A stretch of 53,859 nucleotides of DNA, from NCBI RefSeq assembly GCF_001647025.1, contig NZ_LUKQ02000004.1:12947-66805 (forward strand), in the 5' to 3' direction. This document shows positions 25,771 to 34,224 of this stretch, piece after piece (positions within the stretch are counted from its first letter, which is position 1; each line of letters starts with the position of its first letter). The DNA comes from Endozoicomonas atrinae (GTDB taxonomy: Bacteria > Pseudomonadota > Gammaproteobacteria > Pseudomonadales > Endozoicomonadaceae). The translations under genes and the position numbers were made by a program. The notes below the pieces were generated by a model, which ran no database searches, was not told where the DNA came from, and saw nothing but the letters and a program-made list of their open reading frames with translations.

Positions 25771-26637
25771 ATGTCGTTAGTTGTTAATTTTCTCAATGAA
25801 TTCAGGGACTGCCTGCTCAATGGTAATGAAGATCAGGTCCTGGAACTGAATATGCCTGATGACATCACAGGCTGGGGTATCACCGAAAGTGATGATTACA
25901 ACCGTCTGGATGACCTGTATAAGCGTTCAGGGCGCTATTTTCAAGAACGGGAGTCCGTCGATATTCAGCTGGATCCACTAGATAGCTTTGGAAACGGTAA
26001 AGCCATGATGGTCGCCTGCCGTTTTAAGCGTGATATTCAATTCAAGAATGGTTTAAGGCTGAAAGATGATGACTTGAGGCTGACATTTTACCTTGTTGAG
26101 CATCAGGGCAAGCTGAAGATCCGTCATGGTCATCTCAGCAAAGCCTGGCCAGAGACAACGCCATTCCCGGTTAATCCTGTTCCCCAAAGACCCCAACCAG
26201 AACTGGCTGGTCACTCTGCAAGGCTGGACTCTATCAGCATTGCCCCATTTCTTGATGCTTTGAATAGGCGGGTCAATTACAGTGAATCCGTTGATATGGA
26301 TGGGCTTGAGTCTCTTCAGCACCCAAGTCAGAGCAGGATTTACTTCCCAATTCAGGGAAGTACAGAACTTCGTGGAACCCGACAGTATACCCAGTACCTT
26401 CACGCCCTTGCCGAAAAATACGCCAACCCGTTACTTAAATACCATCACCCGGTCGCCTTTCGGGATCAGTCTCTAGTTTGTCTATCGGCTTATGCCGAGT
26501 CTTCCTGCCTGGATAAGACTACCGGAGAAAAAATCAGTGTCTCACCACTTCGGGTTACTTACATACTTCAAGAACATGAAGGCCAGTGGTTATGCCGACA
26601 CAGCCACTGGTCATTACCTCATCCCGATGTCGTTTGA
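25771..26637 (+). CDS. Tandem NTF2/SnoaL-like domain protein, unknown function
   Basis: 288 residues from the ATG at 25771; an upstream TTG frame adds only 11 residues. Two related halves of about 130 residues are visible. Both begin with a helix (VVNFLNEFRDCLLNGNEDQV; FLDALNRRVNYSESVDM) and both end in a beta hairpin with a His-x-x-x-His pattern: VEHQGKLKIRHGHLSKAWPE and QEHEGQWLCRHSHWSLPHPD. This is the layout of NTF2-like/SnoaL_3 domains that end in a HxSxW-type strand, here duplicated. There is no signal peptide. The catalytic or ligand role is unknown. It converges on a small conserved gene 14 bp away. Confidence 0.65.
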   Translation: MSLVVNFLNEFRDCLLNGNEDQVLELNMPDDITGWGITESDDYNRLDDLYKRSGRYFQERESVDIQLDPLDSFGNGKAMMVACRFKRDIQFKNGLRLKDDDLRLTFYLVEHQGKLKIRHGHLSKAWPETTPFPVNPVPQRPQPELAGHSARLDSISIAPFLDALNRRVNYSESVDMDGLESLQHPSQSRIYFPIQGSTELRGTRQYTQYLHALAEKYANPLLKYHHPVAFRDQSLVCLSAYAESSCLDKTTGEKISVSPLRVTYILQEHEGQWLCRHSHWSLPHPDVV

Positions 26638-26651
26638 TAACGGCCTTTTCT

Positions 26652-26996
26652 TTAGACCAAGTCAGCAACATCAGCTCTTAGCAGCGGTTCCTTACCAAGA
26701 TCAAAGCCAGCAACCGCAATATGCAGGGAAAACAGTTGCTTCAGAGTGGCAAAGTCTCTCGACTTAGGCCACTTGTCTTCATCCTCAGTCCACACAGAGA
26801 ACTCATTCTCAAGAATTGAGCGTGCTTCCTCACTGACGCCATCAACCAGACTCTCTTCAGATTCATGCTCATCAAAAAGATAAGCGCCACCTTCAAAGTC
26901 CCACGTCTCAGGAAGCTCAACATTCAGGCTTTTCACCCAATCAATGAACTCTGCTTTTGGCTTCAAGGTAATGACACAGCGGTTAATAAATTTCAT
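26652..26996 (-). CDS. Conserved hypothetical protein (114 aa)
   Basis: 114 residues from the ATG at 26996. The start MKFINRCVITLKPKAEFIDW is typical of a small acidic family (VITL-PK-EFI-W) that recurs in gammaproteobacteria. The longer frame adds 23 residues without such a match. Highly acidic middle (FDEHESEESLVDGVSEEAR), aromatic-rich WTEDEDKWPKSRDFATLKQL, no signal or membrane segment. Function unknown. Confidence 0.65.
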   Translation of the reverse strand: MKFINRCVITLKPKAEFIDWVKSLNVELPETWDFEGGAYLFDEHESEESLVDGVSEEARSILENEFSVWTEDEDKWPKSRDFATLKQLFSLHIAVAGFDLGKEPLLRADVADLV

Positions 26997-27550
26997 TACT
27001 GACCTGTTCACTTTTGCATATAGGAAATTGAAAATATTTGTGGCAGAACCTAAGCTCCACCGCAATCAGGGATGATTAGCTGTCGATACGCACCACTGCA
27101 AATAATTATAAACAACCACGAGAATGAGAAATATTTTTATCCCTCCTCCTTAACCGAATTTGCACAACAAATATTCAAAAGCCTCCCAAGCCCTAAAGTC
27201 TCCAAACACAAGGGGAATAATAAAATGCTGATCGTCTGGCTGCTAACAAAAAAACAGGCTGTCTGGTTACGCTGTCACTGATGCTGATGGGTTACACTAA
27301 GGAACCTATATCACAAACGCAGCTATCCGGAAAAAGGCAGCAAGAGAATAGAAAAGTACTTCCCACTATATCATTAAAGACCATGATTGAGACATAAACT
27401 GCCCCTCTAGTCGAGCAACCGGGAACATACAGTCAGCAAGGGCAGAAAGGTTCCAAGCATGATTCTGAGCAACTCACAACCCGCCCGCCTCTCAACCCTG
27501 ACCAAGCCTCTATACTGCATGCTACCGACTAACAAAGAGGCCTGCTTGCC
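26997..27550. other. Intergenic region without a convincing gene
   Basis: 554 bp, AT-rich. It contains the start region of the 114-residue protein and of the SOD-like gene. A possible relic lies at 27225-27395: an ATG frame breaks after an A7 run near 27247, and shifting one base at that run gives a lipoprotein-like start (TKKTGCLVTLSLMLMG) followed by about 35 codons to a stop. Otherwise nothing is seen. Confidence 0.4.
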
Positions 27551-28096
27551 ATGACTATCTGCAAGCACTGGTTTCAAACCACACTGATCATTTTCTGTTC
27601 TGCACTGGCTGGATGTATGGAGAGCGGAGAGAAAAAGCTGGACGTTACCATGTATAAAGTCACACAGGAGGGAACAGCCCCTAAGATTGGCAAAATATTA
27701 ATCAGCAGCACCCGTGGAAAAAAAGGCATAAAGCTGACCCCTGATCTACATGGTTTACCACGAAGTATGCATGACTTTCATGTATATACAGCCTCATCCT
27801 GCGAACCCGCAGAAAAGGCTGGCCACAGCAATACGACAATGATTGTAGACATGGAAAGCAACCACAATAAAAATAAAACAGGCATCCATGAAGGGCTGGA
27901 ATGCAATATTCATCCAGGATACCTTGCCACACTTAAAGTAGATACTCGGAAAAACGCAATTAAGCCTGTTTTCATCCCCGGATTGACCTTGCAGAAAATG
28001 AAAGGTCTCGCACTGGTCATCCATGCAGGTGGGGACAGCTTCACAGCTCCATCTCTCTCTGGTGATATCAGACTCGCCTGTGGTGTTATCCCATGA
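27551..28096 (+). CDS. Cu/Zn superoxide-dismutase-like lipoprotein with altered metal ligands
   Basis: 181 residues with a lipoprotein signal (SALAGC, Cys22). The fold is SodC: DFHVY, TGIHEG, HPGYLATLKV, LVIHAGGD and the C-terminal LACGVI match GFHVH, TGKHxG, HxGDLPxLxV, LxIHAGGD and IACGVI. Comparing ligands, His77 and His158 are kept, His105 and His113 plausibly serve as the bridging and zinc histidines, and His121 is kept. The second copper His of the HxH pair is Tyr79 and the zinc Asp is Tyr124. The structural disulfide Cys84-Cys177 seems present. Dismutase activity is doubtful. It may be a metal-binding or structural paralogue on the periplasmic face of a membrane. Confidence 0.8.
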   Translation: MTICKHWFQTTLIIFCSALAGCMESGEKKLDVTMYKVTQEGTAPKIGKILISSTRGKKGIKLTPDLHGLPRSMHDFHVYTASSCEPAEKAGHSNTTMIVDMESNHNKNKTGIHEGLECNIHPGYLATLKVDTRKNAIKPVFIPGLTLQKMKGLALVIHAGGDSFTAPSLSGDIRLACGVIP

Positions 28097-28107
28097 TGAC
28101 TGCAAGA

Positions 28108-28749
28108 CTAAACCAATAAACCGATCAGCTCTCCCATATCTGAAAACCGGGTAACCAGAGGATGATCAACCGGTTCAGCATGCTCATCCCTGCAGTAGTG
28201 AAAAACAGGAATACCAGCATTGATGCCTGCCATCACGCCGGGTACGGAATCTTCCACCAGTACACAGTTTGCCAGATTAACCCCCATGCCTTTGGCCGCA
28301 TAAGCCAGTAATCCCGGATCGGGCTTCCAGCAATTGGCATCAAAGGCACTGAACAGTTTTCCCTCAAATCGTGACAGCAATCCAGTCAGCCCGAGGGTAT
28401 GTTCCATCTTGCTTGCTGGACCATTGGACGCTACGCATACGGGCAACCGAATCTTCTCCAGCATCTGGGGAACACCTTCCACCGGCATCAGATGCTTATC
28501 GAACAACTGACGTAATTCCTCCCGATACTCTTTCTCCAGCTCATCCAGATCCAGAGACAGGTGATAATCACCGCAGATGGCCGTCAGGATCTCCACCATC
28601 TTCCCGCCTTTGTATTTGATCAGACACTCTTCCAGCGTGACTTGAGCACCATAGCGGGAAAACACATTGACCAGTCCCTGGTTACACAGAATCTCACTAT
28701 CAACCAGTGTTCCATCACAGTCGAAAATTACACACTCGATGTTATTAAT
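28108..28749 (-). CDS. HAD-family phosphatase, YieH-like, probable ATT start
   Basis: 213 residues, close to E. coli YieH (6-phosphogluconate phosphatase, 221 residues). Starting at the first ATG (28665) would remove the catalytic motif. Read upstream in frame the protein is NNIECVIFDCDGTLVDSE, giving nucleophile Asp10 and acid Asp12. An in-frame TGA at 28755-28753 leaves only ATT at 28749-28747 (then AAT, AAC, ATC) as a start, and AGGGAG ends exactly 6 nt before it. Downstream motifs: CVASNGPASKMEH (motif II Ser), CWKPDPGLL (Lys), VLVEDSVPGVMAG (acidic motif). ATT starts are rare and lower expression. Substrate by homology only. Confidence 0.85.
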   Translation of the reverse strand: MNNIECVIFDCDGTLVDSEILCNQGLVNVFSRYGAQVTLEECLIKYKGGKMVEILTAICGDYHLSLDLDELEKEYREELRQLFDKHLMPVEGVPQMLEKIRLPVCVASNGPASKMEHTLGLTGLLSRFEGKLFSAFDANCWKPDPGLLAYAAKGMGVNLANCVLVEDSVPGVMAGINAGIPVFHYCRDEHAEPVDHPLVTRFSDMGELIGLLV

Positions 28750-28808
28750 AGTTCACTCCCTATACTGCAAAAGCCCTTCAATGGAAAAACAGACACTATT
28801 GCAGGATA

Positions 28809-29777
28809 TTATTTCTGATACTTCAGGCATTGAAGAAAATAGTTAACCCCATCAGACAACGCCTGATTGGATGCGTTCATAACTTTTGAGTAATGAAGAA
28901 AAGCATGAAGGGTTCCCAGGTACATTTTGTATTCACACTCTATTCCATGACTTTCGAAGATTTTATAAAGTGCTTCACTGTCATCCAGAAGTGGATCAAA
29001 TTCGCTGGACGCGATAAAACTGGGAGGAATATTTTCAGATAAGTTATTGTTAAATAGGCAGTAGTAGGCAGCGTCTATCTCCTTATCACTGTTCAGATAC
29101 ATCTCCTGATAATACTCTAGATCTTCTTTCGTCAAACCATCCCACTCACCGCCGTACAGTTTTCGAGAACAAGAGTCTTTAAGGCCGTAGAGTCCATAAT
29201 AAAGCAACAGGCATTTGATATACCCGATATCCATTCCAGCATCACGTTGCCAGAGATAACTGGCCAGTGACAGATAAGCTCCAGCAGAGTCTCCGGCAAA
29301 CCCCATGTTTTCACAATCGATGCCATGTTCGTGACCATGCTTCAGAAAAAACTGACTTACGGCGACACATTCTTCGATGGCTTGAGGATATTTCGCTTCA
29401 GGTGACAGGGTATAATCAATACCAATCACAACTGCTCCGGATGCTTCAGCCAGAATCCGCATAATTCGATCATGGGTATTAATGCTGCCGACAATAAAAC
29501 CGCCACCATGAATATAAATCAGTGCCGGTGATTGTAATCTTTGGGTTGGGTAATAGAGCCTTGTTCTTACATGACCGCCTTCATATTCGACATCCAGCTC
29601 TTTGATTTTATGCATTTGTGGACCGCCTTCATTCCAGAAAGCCCGCCCTTTTTCATAATCACTGCGCATCTGCTGCAGCGGGTCACTGCATATTTCCTGC
29701 CCTGATACTTGTGGCGCACAGTGCAGAGCGGCTGTCATCTCTTCAGACAATCGACTCAAAACATCAACTTTATTCAT
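28809..29777 (-). CDS. Alpha/beta-hydrolase esterase, hormone-sensitive-lipase (type IV) family
   Basis: Cytoplasmic carboxylesterase of about 322 residues from the ATG at 29777. The oxyanion motif is HGGG (90-93), the nucleophile Ser164 is in GDSAG, the Asp is in FDPLLDDSEAL and the His is in LGTLHAFLHY. The longer frame to 29861 runs into an inverted repeat, so the ATG is preferred although its Shine-Dalgarno is poor. Typical substrates are short-chain esters; the natural one is unknown. It stands downstream of, and separate from, the carnitine cluster. Confidence 0.87.
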   Translation of the reverse strand: MNKVDVLSRLSEEMTAALHCAPQVSGQEICSDPLQQMRSDYEKGRAFWNEGGPQMHKIKELDVEYEGGHVRTRLYYPTQRLQSPALIYIHGGGFIVGSINTHDRIMRILAEASGAVVIGIDYTLSPEAKYPQAIEECVAVSQFFLKHGHEHGIDCENMGFAGDSAGAYLSLASYLWQRDAGMDIGYIKCLLLYYGLYGLKDSCSRKLYGGEWDGLTKEDLEYYQEMYLNSDKEIDAAYYCLFNNNLSENIPPSFIASSEFDPLLDDSEALYKIFESHGIECEYKMYLGTLHAFLHYSKVMNASNQALSDGVNYFLQCLKYQK

Positions 29778-29850
29778 TCGGAGATTCTGTGGGTTGTATG
29801 AGCTTTTAGACCAATGACAACCAGTCTGGCCATACTGCAGGGATTTATTG

Positions 29851-29910
29851 TTGAACCACAAAGAGAGCGAAGAAGCGCTTTTCTTTTCTCTTGTGATCTC
29901 TGTGGTTCAA
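29851..29910. terminator. Large inverted repeat at the end of the carnitine cluster
   Basis: TTGAACCACAAAGAGA at 29851-29866 pairs with TCTCTGTGGTTCAA at 29897-29910 with a two-base bulge. A pyrimidine-rich loop lies between. It starts 34 bp after the caiE stop on the transcript and probably ends the cai transcript. It has the look of a dispersed CACAGAG-type repeat, but only one copy is in the window. Confidence 0.5.
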
Positions 29911-29944
29911 TCTTTACCCCATGAAAGGGAGTACATGATAATGA

Positions 29945-30541
29945 TCAGGCAGAAATTTTAGGCTTCACGTCAGTGGTACCCATCAGCCGAGGTCGGTTCA
30001 ACTCCATTTCAACCAGTGGCATCACCTCTTTCATGGTTTTGCCAGAGCGGATTGCCAGATCCTGATACTCTTTGGTATTCAAGCCTTTCCAGTGCATGTC
30101 CTGGTCAGACACCTGACGAATCGGCTTGGCCGGTGAACCAACCAAAAGCTGTCTTGCTTCACCCTGAAAGCCAGCTTTCACAAAACTCATGGCCGCTACA
30201 ATGCTCTCTTCCCCGATCACAGCACCGTCCATTACCACCGAGTTCATGCCAACCAGTGCATTTCGACGGATGACACAGCCGTGAAGAATAGCGCCATGGC
30301 CGATATGTCCATCACGTTCGACAACCGTGTCCATATCGCAGTAGCCATGCATCACACAGCCATCCTGAAGGTTGGCACCCTCCTCCAGAATCAAACGACC
30401 ATAGTCGCCTCTCAGACTGGCAACAGGGCCAATATAAACGCCCGGCCCGACAATCACATCACCAATCAATACTGCGGTTGGATGGACATAGGCAGCAGGG
30501 TCTACCACCGGCACCAGTCCTTCAAACTCATAACAGGGCAT
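29945..30541 (-). CDS. caiE: CaiE-type hexapeptide-repeat protein of carnitine metabolism
   Basis: 198 residues, about the 196-203 of E. coli CaiE and PaaY. It folds as a left-handed beta-helix (hexapeptide repeats: [20 protein letters not shown], then [20 protein letters not shown]). The histidines at [14 protein letters not shown] and HGC probably bind zinc. In E. coli CaiE stimulates the carnitine racemase and dehydratase steps. I start at ATG 30541, with AAGGGAG about 9 nt before it; the longer frame begins inside the palindromic repeat. It is last gene of the cluster. Confidence 0.88.
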   Translation of the reverse strand: MPCYEFEGLVPVVDPAAYVHPTAVLIGDVIVGPGVYIGPVASLRGDYGRLILEEGANLQDGCVMHGYCDMDTVVERDGHIGHGAILHGCVIRRNALVGMNSVVMDGAVIGEESIVAAMSFVKAGFQGEARQLLVGSPAKPIRQVSDQDMHWKGLNTKEYQDLAIRSGKTMKEVMPLVEMELNRPRLMGTTDVKPKISA

Positions 30542-30562
30542 TACGATAACTCCCTTAAAAAA

Positions 30563-30640
30563 GCTACCCGCCATCCGCTGCCCGCTTCCCGTAAAACAAA
30601 GGCAATTCTGGCTTTTACGAGAGGCGGTAAGCGGTGAGCG
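30563..30640 (-). repeat. Heptamer-arm palindrome, copy 1
   Basis: Plus-strand left arm: heptamers GCTACCC, GCCATCC, GCTGCCC, GCTTCCC, then GTAAAAC. The right arm TTTTAC then GAGAGGC, GGTAAGC, GGTGAGC is the approximate reverse complement. It lies 7 bp after the fixX stop (transcript sense) in the fixX-caiE gap. Confidence 0.85.
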
Positions 30641-30647
30641 TTTTCAA

Positions 30648-30935
30648 TTAGCCGTAACGGAACTCAATACCAAAGGTACCCTGTGGGTAGTGCCATTTTT
30701 TGATAATGGTGTCACCACAGAGAATACGACAGGTACCACACTCCAGGCAGCCAGCGGAGTCAAAATGGATATTGCCATTTTCGTCACGCTTATAAAGGCC
30801 AGCAGGGCAGGCAGCTTCCAGCTTGGCAAATTCTGCCGGATCCGGGTTCTCTACCAGTTCGATATGAGGATTGCCTTCATCAACAAAGAATTTGTTAATG
30901 CCCAGCTTTACATCAACATTGACCTTCTCGCTCAT
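30648..30935 (-). CDS. fixX: Ferredoxin-like protein FixX
   Basis: 95-residue ferredoxin-like partner of FixC, carrying electrons from the FixAB flavoprotein branch towards crotonobetainyl-CoA reduction. The cysteine cluster CLECGTCRILC near 65-75 fits the 4Fe-4S site of the family, and the CPAGLYK segment carries a further Cys. N-terminus VKLGINKFFVDEGNPHIEL is the usual FixX opening. The start ATG overlaps the fixC stop by 4 bp (30932-30935), so they are translationally coupled. Copy 1 of the palindromic repeat follows it. Confidence 0.93.
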   Translation of the reverse strand: MSEKVNVDVKLGINKFFVDEGNPHIELVENPDPAEFAKLEAACPAGLYKRDENGNIHFDSAGCLECGTCRILCGDTIIKKWHYPQGTFGIEFRYG

Positions 30936-32218
30936 AGCGCAGTCGCTCCCTTGAAGCCATCTTTAATCAGGTTCATGAAACCGGCCTGCTTCAGGTGAGG
31001 CATCACAATTTTCCGCAGTGGAGCAGAAGTGCCGTTCATGGTGTAAAGGTCTTTCATGATGCCGGTCATCATGGTTGGATACTGGTTAAACATTCTTGGG
31101 TTATCCAGGAAACCGGGAACCTTCTTATAGAGCTGAAGGTCTTTCATCACAAAGCTGTTATCCAGCGTTGTTTTGTAGGAAGCCAGGCCTGCTTCACTGA
31201 AGTCGCCAGCTTCCTTGGCCTTGATGATGGCATTGGCAGCCGCTTCACCGGAGGCAATGGCCAGATCCATTCCCCGAATGGTAAAGCCAATATTCAGACA
31301 GAGACCTGCGGCATCACCGGCAATCAGAACGCCATCGCCCACCATCTTCGGCACCATGTCATAACCACCTTCCGGTACAACGTGGGCAGAATATTCTACG
31401 GTCTTACCACCAGCGATCAGCGGCTTAACGGTTGGATGATTTTTGAAGTCTTCCATCATCTGAGGAATGCTTTTGCTGACCTTGTCGATGTTATGCAGAC
31501 CAAACACCAGCCCCAGAGAAACGCTGTCTTCATTGGTGTACAGGAAACCACCGCCCATCTGGCCATCAGAAGGTGAGCCAACAAACAGCCAGGCAGCACC
31601 TTCATTATCCATGCAGCCAAAACGATCGTTGATCTGCTGACGGCTCAGCTCAATGACTTCCTTAACACCCACACCGGTGTTGTGTGCATTTACACCGGTC
31701 ACCATGCCCAGCTTCTGGCCCAGCATGGAGTTCACGCCATCGGCAAGAAGCACGACATCGGCTTCCATCTCTTCGCCACCGGCAATAACACCGCAGACCT
31801 TACCGTCGCGAACAATCAGGTCATCAACATGAACACCCGGAACAATGCTGGCACCTTCAGATTCAGCTTGCTCTGCCAGCCACTGATCAAACTTTGAACG
31901 CAATACAGCATAAGAGCGACTGCCTAGGTCTGCGGCTTCAGGGCTTGCATAGTCAAGCGTCACACTGCTGCTACCATCCATAAAAGAGACCTTTTCATGG
32001 ACAATGCAGCGCTCAACTGGTGCTTCTTCAGCAAAGTTGGGGAAGATTTTCTCGATACTGTGGGCATAAAGACGACCGCCGGTCACATTCTTTGACCCTG
32101 GAAAATTGCCCCGTTCAATAACCAGTGTTTCCAGACCAGCCTTGGCTAACAGGTACGCACTGATGCAACCGGCAAGTCCTGCCCCGACAATGATTACATC
32201 AAATTTATCTTCGGACAT
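30932..32218 (-). CDS. fixC: Flavoprotein-ubiquinone-type oxidoreductase FixC
   Basis: FAD protein (428 residues, as in E. coli) that with FixA, FixB and FixX feeds electrons to CaiA in anaerobic carnitine reduction. The N-terminal dinucleotide motif is VIIVGAGLAGCISAYLLAKAG (about 8-28) and the second FAD motif is GDGVLIAGDAAGLC (about 295-308). The C-terminal MxxxLYTMNGTSAPLRK is a family feature. It is separated from FixB by the symporter genes, which is unusual because fixABCX is usually contiguous. Confidence 0.94.
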   Translation of the reverse strand: MSEDKFDVIIVGAGLAGCISAYLLAKAGLETLVIERGNFPGSKNVTGGRLYAHSIEKIFPNFAEEAPVERCIVHEKVSFMDGSSSVTLDYASPEAADLGSRSYAVLRSKFDQWLAEQAESEGASIVPGVHVDDLIVRDGKVCGVIAGGEEMEADVVLLADGVNSMLGQKLGMVTGVNAHNTGVGVKEVIELSRQQINDRFGCMDNEGAAWLFVGSPSDGQMGGGFLYTNEDSVSLGLVFGLHNIDKVSKSIPQMMEDFKNHPTVKPLIAGGKTVEYSAHVVPEGGYDMVPKMVGDGVLIAGDAAGLCLNIGFTIRGMDLAIASGEAAANAIIKAKEAGDFSEAGLASYKTTLDNSFVMKDLQLYKKVPGFLDNPRMFNQYPTMMTGIMKDLYTMNGTSAPLRKIVMPHLKQAGFMNLIKDGFKGATAL

Positions 32219-32281
32219 GGTGTCCCCTCACTTCTAACGATATGAATCCGGGATTATTTTCTGCAGTAACTTGTCCAGAAT

Positions 32282-32365
32282 CGCTTCCCGCTGCCCGCCG
32301 CCCGCTACCCGTAAAAGCATTTGTCTTCTCTTTTTCGGGCAGCGGGAAGCGGGCGGCGGGCAGCG
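32282..32365 (-). repeat. Heptamer-arm palindrome, copy 2
   Basis: Longest and cleanest copy. Left heptamers GCTTCCC, GCTGCCC, GCCGCCC, GCTACCC, then GTAAAAGC. Right heptamers after TTTTTC: GGGCAGC, GGGAAGC, GGGCGGC, GGGCAGC. It lies 33 bp after the symporter stop and before fixC. Confidence 0.9.
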
Positions 32366-32398
32366 ACCACCACAAAATTACGTAAAAATAAATCCTCA

Positions 32399-34000
32399 CT
32401 AATTTAAAAGAACGTTATATGGGATGGCCCAGTAATAGATAAGGAAGGTGGAAACCAATACCCCGGCAGCCACCATAATCCAGCCGTAGTAGCGACTTCT
32501 GACATACTCTGCCGCCACCGTTTCTGATGCGGGTATCTGGTGAATTTTGTCCTGGTAAGTAATCTCTTCGATGGTCTTGGTCTGGCCTTTTGAGCCCCAG
32601 ATACCAAGCACGATACTGATGGCTACGCCAATAAAGAAAGGATCAAAAAGATTAACCAATGGCACACCGGCCAGCTCTTTAAGCAGCTTAGCGACCATAT
32701 ACCCAAAGAAACCGCCCGCCATGGCCAGGTAAGCGCCACGTTCTGTCAGCTTCTTACTCCAGACACTGGCAAAAGCAACGTAACCCCAGGATGCCGCGAT
32801 GATCGTGCTGGCAAACCAGGCAATGACACGGATACTGGCCATATCCATACTGGCAATCATCAGTGACAGCAAACTGACCAGCAGCATCATCCCACGGGTG
32901 AAGCGCAGTTGTGATTTCTCACTGGCAAACTTGATATTCAGAATATCGCTGGACAGGCTGAAGCCCACCACCGACAGAAAAGTACATGCTGAAGTAAGAC
33001 CGGCAGTCAGAATACCCGCGAGCAGAGCTACACCCACCAGCGGAGGCATTAACTCCATGGCAGCCCAGATCATGACCTTTTCAGGCTGATCCATCGCTGG
33101 ATTCACAGGAATGACACTGATGGACCTCAGATAGAGGTAGAGCAGAAAAATTACCGTCAGCAGCGCCATCATCACACTGGAGCGCAGAATCACATGTTCA
33201 TTTCGCGCCATCAGGTTCCGGCCAGCCTGCCAGGGGCTTACCGCTACCGTTACCGTTACCAGCCAGATAATGCCCATGGTGATGCCGTAAAACACCATAT
33301 CAAACTCGGAGCCACCACGAGGGTTACCGTGGTAATCCAGCAGTCCCGGTGGCGTTTCTGGATTACGGGCCAGCGTATCAAGCAGATTCTCAAGACCACC
33401 TGCGGCTTCAAATACATAAGGCCCGGCAAAGATCGTGATGCCCAGGAAGAACAGGCACATAACGGTGTCTGTCAATACGCTTCCACGAGCACCGGAATAG
33501 AAGGTAAACAGGGTGATGCCGACCCAGGCAATCAAAAGACAGGTTATACGACTGTAACCAGTTAATGTTTCCATCAGCAGGCCGGTACCCTGTAGAACAC
33601 TGATCAGATAAGCGAACAGGGAGGCTACCGTAATCATGGCAGCCAACCGGCGAATACGAAGGCTGTTAAACCGATTAGAAAAATAGGTAGGCATGGTATT
33701 AACCATGGCCCTGCGAATATAGCGACCAAAAAACAGGCCACCGATCACATACCCTCCGGCACAGAGCGTATTCAGTAAAAGCATGGTGGTAATGTTGCCA
33801 CCGTAGCTGAAAGCGGTATCCCCCATAAACCCATTAGTACTGAGCATGGAGGCAAATAAGGTGCAGGTAATAAATAACGTGGGAGCATTGCGACCGCAGA
33901 CATAATAATCATCAATGCCTTTAACCTTCATTCCGGCGTATGCACCAATCAACACGAATACAACAATGCTGACAAGAACGCCGGCGGCATAAATACTCAT
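32399..34000 (-). CDS. Sodium:solute symporter (SSF family)
   Basis: Secondary transporter of about 13 helices, 533 residues, of the SSF/SLC5 family. The N-terminus YAGMKVKGIDDYYVCGRNAP and GSLI-like FYSGARGSVLTDTVMCLFFL at about 165-185 are the family's recognisable segments. The substrate cannot be read from sequence. Its place between fixB and fixC suggests a second carnitine, betaine or crotonobetaine route, or an unrelated solute such as a carboxylate. Its start overlaps the stop of the small upstream membrane protein by 4 bp, so the pair probably works together, as small subunits do for other SSF members. Confidence 0.88.
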   Translation of the reverse strand: MSIYAAGVLVSIVVFVLIGAYAGMKVKGIDDYYVCGRNAPTLFITCTLFASMLSTNGFMGDTAFSYGGNITTMLLLNTLCAGGYVIGGLFFGRYIRRAMVNTMPTYFSNRFNSLRIRRLAAMITVASLFAYLISVLQGTGLLMETLTGYSRITCLLIAWVGITLFTFYSGARGSVLTDTVMCLFFLGITIFAGPYVFEAAGGLENLLDTLARNPETPPGLLDYHGNPRGGSEFDMVFYGITMGIIWLVTVTVAVSPWQAGRNLMARNEHVILRSSVMMALLTVIFLLYLYLRSISVIPVNPAMDQPEKVMIWAAMELMPPLVGVALLAGILTAGLTSACTFLSVVGFSLSSDILNIKFASEKSQLRFTRGMMLLVSLLSLMIASMDMASIRVIAWFASTIIAASWGYVAFASVWSKKLTERGAYLAMAGGFFGYMVAKLLKELAGVPLVNLFDPFFIGVAISIVLGIWGSKGQTKTIEEITYQDKIHQIPASETVAAEYVRSRYYGWIMVAAGVLVSTFLIYYWAIPYNVLLN

Positions 34001-34194
34001 AACCCACTTCCCACAGGTGCGCCCGGTAATGCTTCTGGTGCTGTCACAGATGTTTCTTCAATATTGTTACTATCAATGCTTTGCTGATTGTTAGAGTTGT
34101 GTCTTTTTTGCTCAAGATATAAGACTCTATTCATCAACAGGCCAACACCTGACAGAAAGCTGCCAATAAACAATGAAAAAATGATTTCACCCAT
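33997..34194 (-). CDS. Small single-helix membrane protein, likely SSF partner
   Basis: 65 residues. One hydrophobic helix at about 3-25 (IIFSLFIGSFLSGVGLLMN) is followed by a polar tail (QKRHNSNNQQSIDSNN) that is probably cytoplasmic or periplasmic. Its last bases overlap the symporter start by 4 bp (33997-34000). Small accessory proteins of this type accompany several SSF transporters. No family is recognised by sequence; the role is inferred from context. Confidence 0.7.
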   Translation of the reverse strand: MGEIIFSLFIGSFLSGVGLLMNRVLYLEQKRHNSNNQQSIDSNNIEETSVTAPEALPGAPVGSGL

Positions 34195-34224
34195 GATTGA
34201 ACGTCTCCCTGCCAGTTATAAGAG

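Noticed and set aside
27072-27281. 69-codon plus frame
   Set aside because: No domain and no ribosome site; the only interest is the A7 run discussed above.
29851-29910. Treating this inverted repeat as a seventh heptamer palindrome
   Set aside because: It lacks the CCCGTAAAAGC core and the heptamer arms; it is a different repeat.
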